This document shows, piece by piece, positions 34,104 through 37,322 of a stretch of 37,322 bases of DNA. This DNA comes from Clostridia bacterium. GTDB lineage: Bacteria > Bacillota > Clostridia > Oscillospirales > CAG-272. The translations under genes were made by a program, and so were the position numbers. The DNA lies in assembly GCA_017472285.1 (NCBI GenBank), contig JAFUQQ010000032.1, positions 1-37,322 of the forward strand, given 5' to 3'. Positions within the stretch are counted from its first letter, which is position 1. Each line of letters opens with the position of its first letter. The notes below the pieces were generated by a model. The model saw nothing but the letters and a program-made list of their open reading frames with translations. It searched no databases and was not told the origin of the DNA.

Positions 34104-35183
34104 TTAGTTGCGTGATAATTCGCCTAAAATAATCGTTTGTACTTCATTTAGATGTTCAATTTCACGCTGATTTTGAAAAATAGTTTCAAACATTTTATCT
34201 GTTGCATTGATAAATGAATTAGCAATATCTTCTGGAGCAATGATTACTGGTATCGGAGCTAATATTTTCATTGTAAGAAATTTTGTAGCAGTACCGGAAG
34301 AGATGCCTTTAAACTCATTTAACTGTTGCTTCAGAACAAAATATAATTGCTTATTTGAAACCAATTTATTTTTGGAAGAAATTACATAAGTACGCTGATA
34401 TGCATCGAATTTCCCGCAATATATTTTTAACGGATAGATTGCACTTGCATTATTTCCAGCCAATAAAACAGCCTCTTGGTCAAATGCGAACGTATTTGTT
34501 CGATATGTTTCTTGTGAACAAGTAAAAAACGGATATATTCCATTTGCCACAGCAGCTTCAGAGTTTAATTTTCCAGTTTTTATCGTACTTGTTTCTTCCA
34601 AAGTGGATGTTTTGTAATTTGCAGAGTTGTTTACAATCATTTCTTCATAAATAGCTTCTGCTTGAGCTTCTAAACTATCATTTATCTGCTTCTTCAAGGC
34701 GATTCTGTCGGTAATCGACTTATACGCTTTTACGATATTTTTTTGTTCTTCGATTGCAGGAACAGGAAGTTCTACCATACAAAGCTCGTCCCAATCGAAT
34801 ATCTCACGAACACTTCCGTGCGACTTATACCGTGCGTATCTGTCAAACTCCGGTCTGCTGAACCAAAGCATCAGATATTCGGGGTCAAGCTCATCCTTAT
34901 TCACGACCTCGAAAACGGTATAGGAGCTTGAAATAATGCAATTTTCACCGTCAAGGTAAGCGATAGAAATTTTCTCGCCGTTTCTTGACGTAACGGGACC
35001 GTATGCAAACTGTCCGGTCTGAACTACTTTGTAGCTCGACAGGTCTGTGCCGATGATGTTAGCAATAGAAGGGATAAACTTCTTCTCTATACTAACGCCG
35101 AGCAGATTCGTAATAGTCAGATCTTTGTTTCGCCTATCTACAAGTCGGATATAGCCACCTAATTTTTTATAATTCGATTTCAT
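34104..35183 (-). CDS. hsdS: Type I restriction-modification specificity subunit S
   Basis: The subunit that reads the DNA target for both HsdM and HsdR, 359 residues. It has two target recognition domains (about 1-140 and 195-330), each followed by a conserved helical region: LPVPAIEEQKNIVKAYKSI with the coiled-coil near 150-190, and a matching IVIAPEDIANSFINATDKM near the C terminus. The two recognition domains are unlike each other, so the target is an asymmetric bipartite site. The ATG at 35183 has AAGGAG upstream and lies inside the end of hsdM (17-base overlap). Confidence 0.93.
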   Translation of the reverse strand: MKSNYKKLGGYIRLVDRRNKDLTITNLLGVSIEKKFIPSIANIIGTDLSSYKVVQTGQFAYGPVTSRNGEKISIAYLDGENCIISSSYTVFEVVNKDELDPEYLMLWFSRPEFDRYARYKSHGSVREIFDWDELCMVELPVPAIEEQKNIVKAYKSITDRIALKKQINDSLEAQAEAIYEEMIVNNSANYKTSTLEETSTIKTGKLNSEAAVANGIYPFFTCSQETYRTNTFAFDQEAVLLAGNNASAIYPLKIYCGKFDAYQRTYVISSKNKLVSNKQLYFVLKQQLNEFKGISSGTATKFLTMKILAPIPVIIAPEDIANSFINATDKMFETIFQNQREIEHLNEVQTIILGELSRN

Positions 35184-36741
35184 AACCCAACTCCTTAAAG
35201 ACAGAGAGCAAATCTGCCTTGGACTTTTCCTCTGCAACAAGCAGCTCCTTTAATTCGGCTTGGAGCGATTTCATCTTGGTATCAAAGTCAATGTTTTCGT
35301 CACGGTTGACGAACTCAATATAACGGCTCGGAACGAGGGTATAACCCTTTTCTGCAACTTCTTCAAGTGAAGCAGAGTAGCAGAACTCCGGCACGTTCTC
35401 GTATGTATCTTCAAAGCCCTCCTGCTGCCAAGCGTGATATACGTCGGTAACTTTGGCTCTGTCGTCCTCGGTCAGCTCGATATACTTCTTCTCGTAAGGA
35501 CTACCCATCTGGCGTAAGTCCATAAAGAGGATTTCTTTTTCTCTGTTACGATAGCGTTTGAGCTGTCCGTTTTGCTCAACGACTCGGGCTTTTTTGTTCT
35601 TGTTGATAATCCACAGCGTAACGCTGATGTCGGTTGTATAGAAAAGGTTTCTCGGCAGGATAATGATAGCTTCCACGAGATTGTTTTCAATGAGCTGCTT
35701 TCTGATTTTCAGCTCCGTGCCGTCATCGGACAGAGCACCGTTGGCGAGCAGGAAGCCAGCCACGCCGTTCTGCGAGAGCTTTGACACGATATTCAAAATC
35801 CAACCGTAGTTTGCGTTGCTTGTAGGGGGCACTTCGTAACCATTCCAACGAGGGTCATCAATCAGCTCGTTCTCGGCTCTCCACTCCTTCTGATTGAAGG
35901 GAGGATTCGCCATAATGAAGTCAGCCTTCAAATCCTTGTGCTGGTCGTTGCTGAACGTATTAGCTGCCATTTCTCCAAGGTTCGCAGAAATGCCACGGAT
36001 TGCAAGGTTCATCTTTGCGAGCTTAAACGTGGTGTTGGTATATTCCTGTCCGTAGATAGAGACCTTCTTCTTGTTGCCACTGTGAGCTTCAACGAATTTG
36101 ATGGACTGAACGAACATACCACCGGAACCGCAACAAGGGTCATAGAGTACGCCGTCATAAGGCTCGATCATTTCGGCAATCAGATTAACGATGCTCTTGG
36201 GCGTGTAGAACTCTCCCTTGCCTTTACCCTCTGTAAGAGCGAATTTACTGAGGAAGTATTCATACACACGACCGATGATGTCGTTTTCTTCATCATCCGT
36301 ATTCATACGGTTGATTTCGTCCAGAAGCGAAGCGAGTTTTGCAGTATCAATATGTAAACGAGAGTAGTAATTATCGGGCAACGCACCTTTCAGAGCAGGG
36401 TTCGACTTCTCGATGTTGTAGAGAGCAGTGTCAATCTTTAAGGCAATATCGTCCTGCTTTGCGTGTTCGATAATGTAAGACCAACGGCTTTCTTCGGGAA
36501 GAAAGAAAACATTGTCCTTGGTGTAGAACGCAACATTATCGACAAATCTCTCGCCGTATTTCTCGGCAATCATCTTTCTTTGTTTCTCAAACTTATCGCT
36601 TGCAAATTTGAGGAAGAACAGACTAAGGACAACGTGCTTATATTCCGCAGGCTCAACAGAGCCACGGAGCTTGTCTGCACTTTTCCATAGTGTTTCTTCC
36701 ATAGACACTTCTTTTTTAGGTTTAGCTGCCGCCTTTGCCAT
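35167..36741 (-). CDS. hsdM: Type I DNA methyltransferase subunit M
   Basis: The N6-adenine methyltransferase of the type I complex, 524 residues. The S-adenosylmethionine site is DPCCGSGGMF at 201-210 and the catalytic motif is NPPF at 279-282. The N-terminal helical domain (about 1-170) is typical. A conserved EFYTP sequence precedes the methylase core. The gene appears intact. GGAGG precedes the ATG. It is followed by hsdS, with which it overlaps, and preceded by a small XRE gene in the same direction that may control it. Confidence 0.97.
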   Translation of the reverse strand: MAKAAAKPKKEVSMEETLWKSADKLRGSVEPAEYKHVVLSLFFLKFASDKFEKQRKMIAEKYGERFVDNVAFYTKDNVFFLPEESRWSYIIEHAKQDDIALKIDTALYNIEKSNPALKGALPDNYYSRLHIDTAKLASLLDEINRMNTDDEENDIIGRVYEYFLSKFALTEGKGKGEFYTPKSIVNLIAEMIEPYDGVLYDPCCGSGGMFVQSIKFVEAHSGNKKKVSIYGQEYTNTTFKLAKMNLAIRGISANLGEMAANTFSNDQHKDLKADFIMANPPFNQKEWRAENELIDDPRWNGYEVPPTSNANYGWILNIVSKLSQNGVAGFLLANGALSDDGTELKIRKQLIENNLVEAIIILPRNLFYTTDISVTLWIINKNKKARVVEQNGQLKRYRNREKEILFMDLRQMGSPYEKKYIELTEDDRAKVTDVYHAWQQEGFEDTYENVPEFCYSASLEEVAEKGYTLVPSRYIEFVNRDENIDFDTKMKSLQAELKELLVAEEKSKADLLSVFKELGYEIEL

Positions 36742-36819
36742 ATATAAAACCTCCGGTAGAACTTTCTTGATTATTACCCACTATCCATTGTACAGAAGTA
36801 GGTATCCCATAAAACGGAC

Positions 36820-37032
36820 TTATTCTTTGCTGACTCGTACAGCCTCGCAAATATCTCCGATGTCGCAATTCAGGTAGTCGCAAATACGCAAGAGAACAGA
36901 CAAGGCAACATCCTCACCCTTATTCAGCTTGCTCATTGTTCCGGTCGATAAACCCAATTCTTTGCGTAGTGTGGGCTTGGTAATATCCTTTTCAATAAGG
37001 AGCATCCACAGTTTTTTATAGCTGATTTTCAT
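36820..37032 (-). CDS. Small XRE-family regulator upstream of the hsd operon
   Basis: This 70-residue protein consists of a single Cro/CI-type helix-turn-helix (DITKPTLRKELGLSTGTMSKLNKGE and LLRICDYLNCDIGDICEAV), similar to YozG-type regulators. Such small proteins often precede restriction-modification genes and delay restriction after entry into a new host, as C-proteins do. The ATG has GAGGTGAT upstream. It lies 78 bases before hsdM and has its own promoter. Confidence 0.9.
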   Translation of the reverse strand: MKISYKKLWMLLIEKDITKPTLRKELGLSTGTMSKLNKGEDVALSVLLRICDYLNCDIGDICEAVRVSKE

Positions 37033-37077
37033 ACAATCACCTCATACATCAAAACGAGTTAGCGTGTGCCATATAAT

Positions 37078-37106
37078 ATTATAGCACAAAAACTTGGATT
37101 TTTCAA
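37078..37106 (-). promoter_or_regulatory. Promoter of the XRE-hsd operon
   Basis: On the minus strand TTGAAA (37106-37101) and TATAAT (37083-37078) are separated by 17 bases, about 45 bases before the XRE start. Confidence 0.82.
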
Positions 37107-37198
37107 TAAATTGCTCTAAAAATTAAAGAAAATATTGCGACTTCTCGAAGCATATTTTGCATAACACGATAGTGAATACAACACACCTCGTAGAAATC

Positions 37199-37227
37199 TT
37201 GACAAAACGCATCTTTTTTGCTATAAT
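37199..37227 (+). promoter_or_regulatory. Perfect consensus promoter reading out of the window
   Basis: TTGACA at 37199-37204 and TATAAT at 37222-37227 with a 17-base spacer match the sigma-A consensus at every position. It is divergent from the hsd promoter. Confidence 0.93.
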
Positions 37228-37256
37228 AATTATGTAAACAAAGACATCTAAGACAC

Positions 37257-37302
37257 GCAGACACCTATACAAGCTTTTGCTTGACACAGGGTCTGCTTTT
37301 TT
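37257..37302 (+). terminator. Leader hairpin, possible attenuator
   Basis: GCAGAC (37257-37262) pairs with GTCTGC (37291-37296), with inner CC/GG and CAAGC-tttt-GCTTG pairs. T6 follows. It lies about 25 bases after the expected transcription start of the consensus promoter and just before AAAAAGAAAGGA, a likely ribosome binding site of a gene beyond the window. Confidence 0.75.
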
Positions 37303-37322
37303 CATACAACAAAAAGAAAGGA

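Noticed and set aside
37123..37305. 60-codon minus-strand frame at the window end
   Set aside because: It overlaps a perfect plus-strand promoter and hairpin and has no ribosome binding site.
1..37322. CRISPR array
   Set aside because: No series of regularly spaced direct repeats was seen; the repeats found are dispersed or inverted.

Overview
The window looks like chromosome of an uncultured low-to-mid GC Bacillota (Clostridia-like, probably gut-associated). The evidence is strong AGGAGG-type ribosome binding sites, TTGACA-N17-TATAAT promoters, many Rho-independent terminators, the gene pairs plsY-der and yceD-rpmF, and the type of defence and recombinase genes present. I cannot name a species from sequence alone.

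Region 1 (1-4.7 kb) is core housekeeping on the minus strand: PlsY acyltransferase, Der GTPase, a PDZ/radical-SAM DUF512 protein, then YceD and ribosomal protein L32 behind a consensus promoter. Region 2 (4.7-9.4 kb) holds a clan GH-A glycosidase, a small MITE-like palindrome, and a plus-strand run of nucleoside phosphorylase, two GNAT acetyltransferases and a nitroreductase. A tiny XRE repressor then faces a 60-residue protein across a promoter with a palindromic operator.

Region 3 (9.4-16.1 kb) is a minus-strand metabolic cluster: AzlCD amino-acid exporter, a ferredoxin-like aldo/keto reductase, two tandem Gfo/Idh/MocA oxidoreductases and two xylose-isomerase-like TIM barrels. This suggests redox and isomerisation chemistry on an unusual sugar or glycoside, with no transporter in view. 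Related intergenic repeat cassettes lie in front of several of these genes. Region 4 (16.1-25.3 kb) has a eukaryote-type glycogen branching enzyme, an M28 peptidase, an acyl carrier protein next to an AMP-forming acyl ligase, a membrane-anchored seven-repeat RCC1-like protein, an SGNH hydrolase, a ComEC-like metallo-hydrolase, and tRNA-Arg(ACG) with its own promoter and terminator.

Region 5 (25.4-37.3 kb) reads as an accessory defence island starting beside the tRNA. It contains a serine recombinase broken by an internal deletion and coupled by ATGA overlaps to an OLD-like ATPase/TOPRIM nuclease and an XRE regulator. Next comes a hairpin-rich non-coding stretch, then a type I restriction operon (XRE-hsdM-hsdS-x-y-hsdR). 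Its two extra genes, an ADP-ribosyltransferase-like protein and a DUF4238 protein, sit between hsdS and hsdR. The window ends in a strong plus-strand promoter with an attenuator-like hairpin that leads out of view. The two best candidates for undescribed biology are the hsd operon with its two inserted genes and the XRE/OLD-like/recombinase unit.
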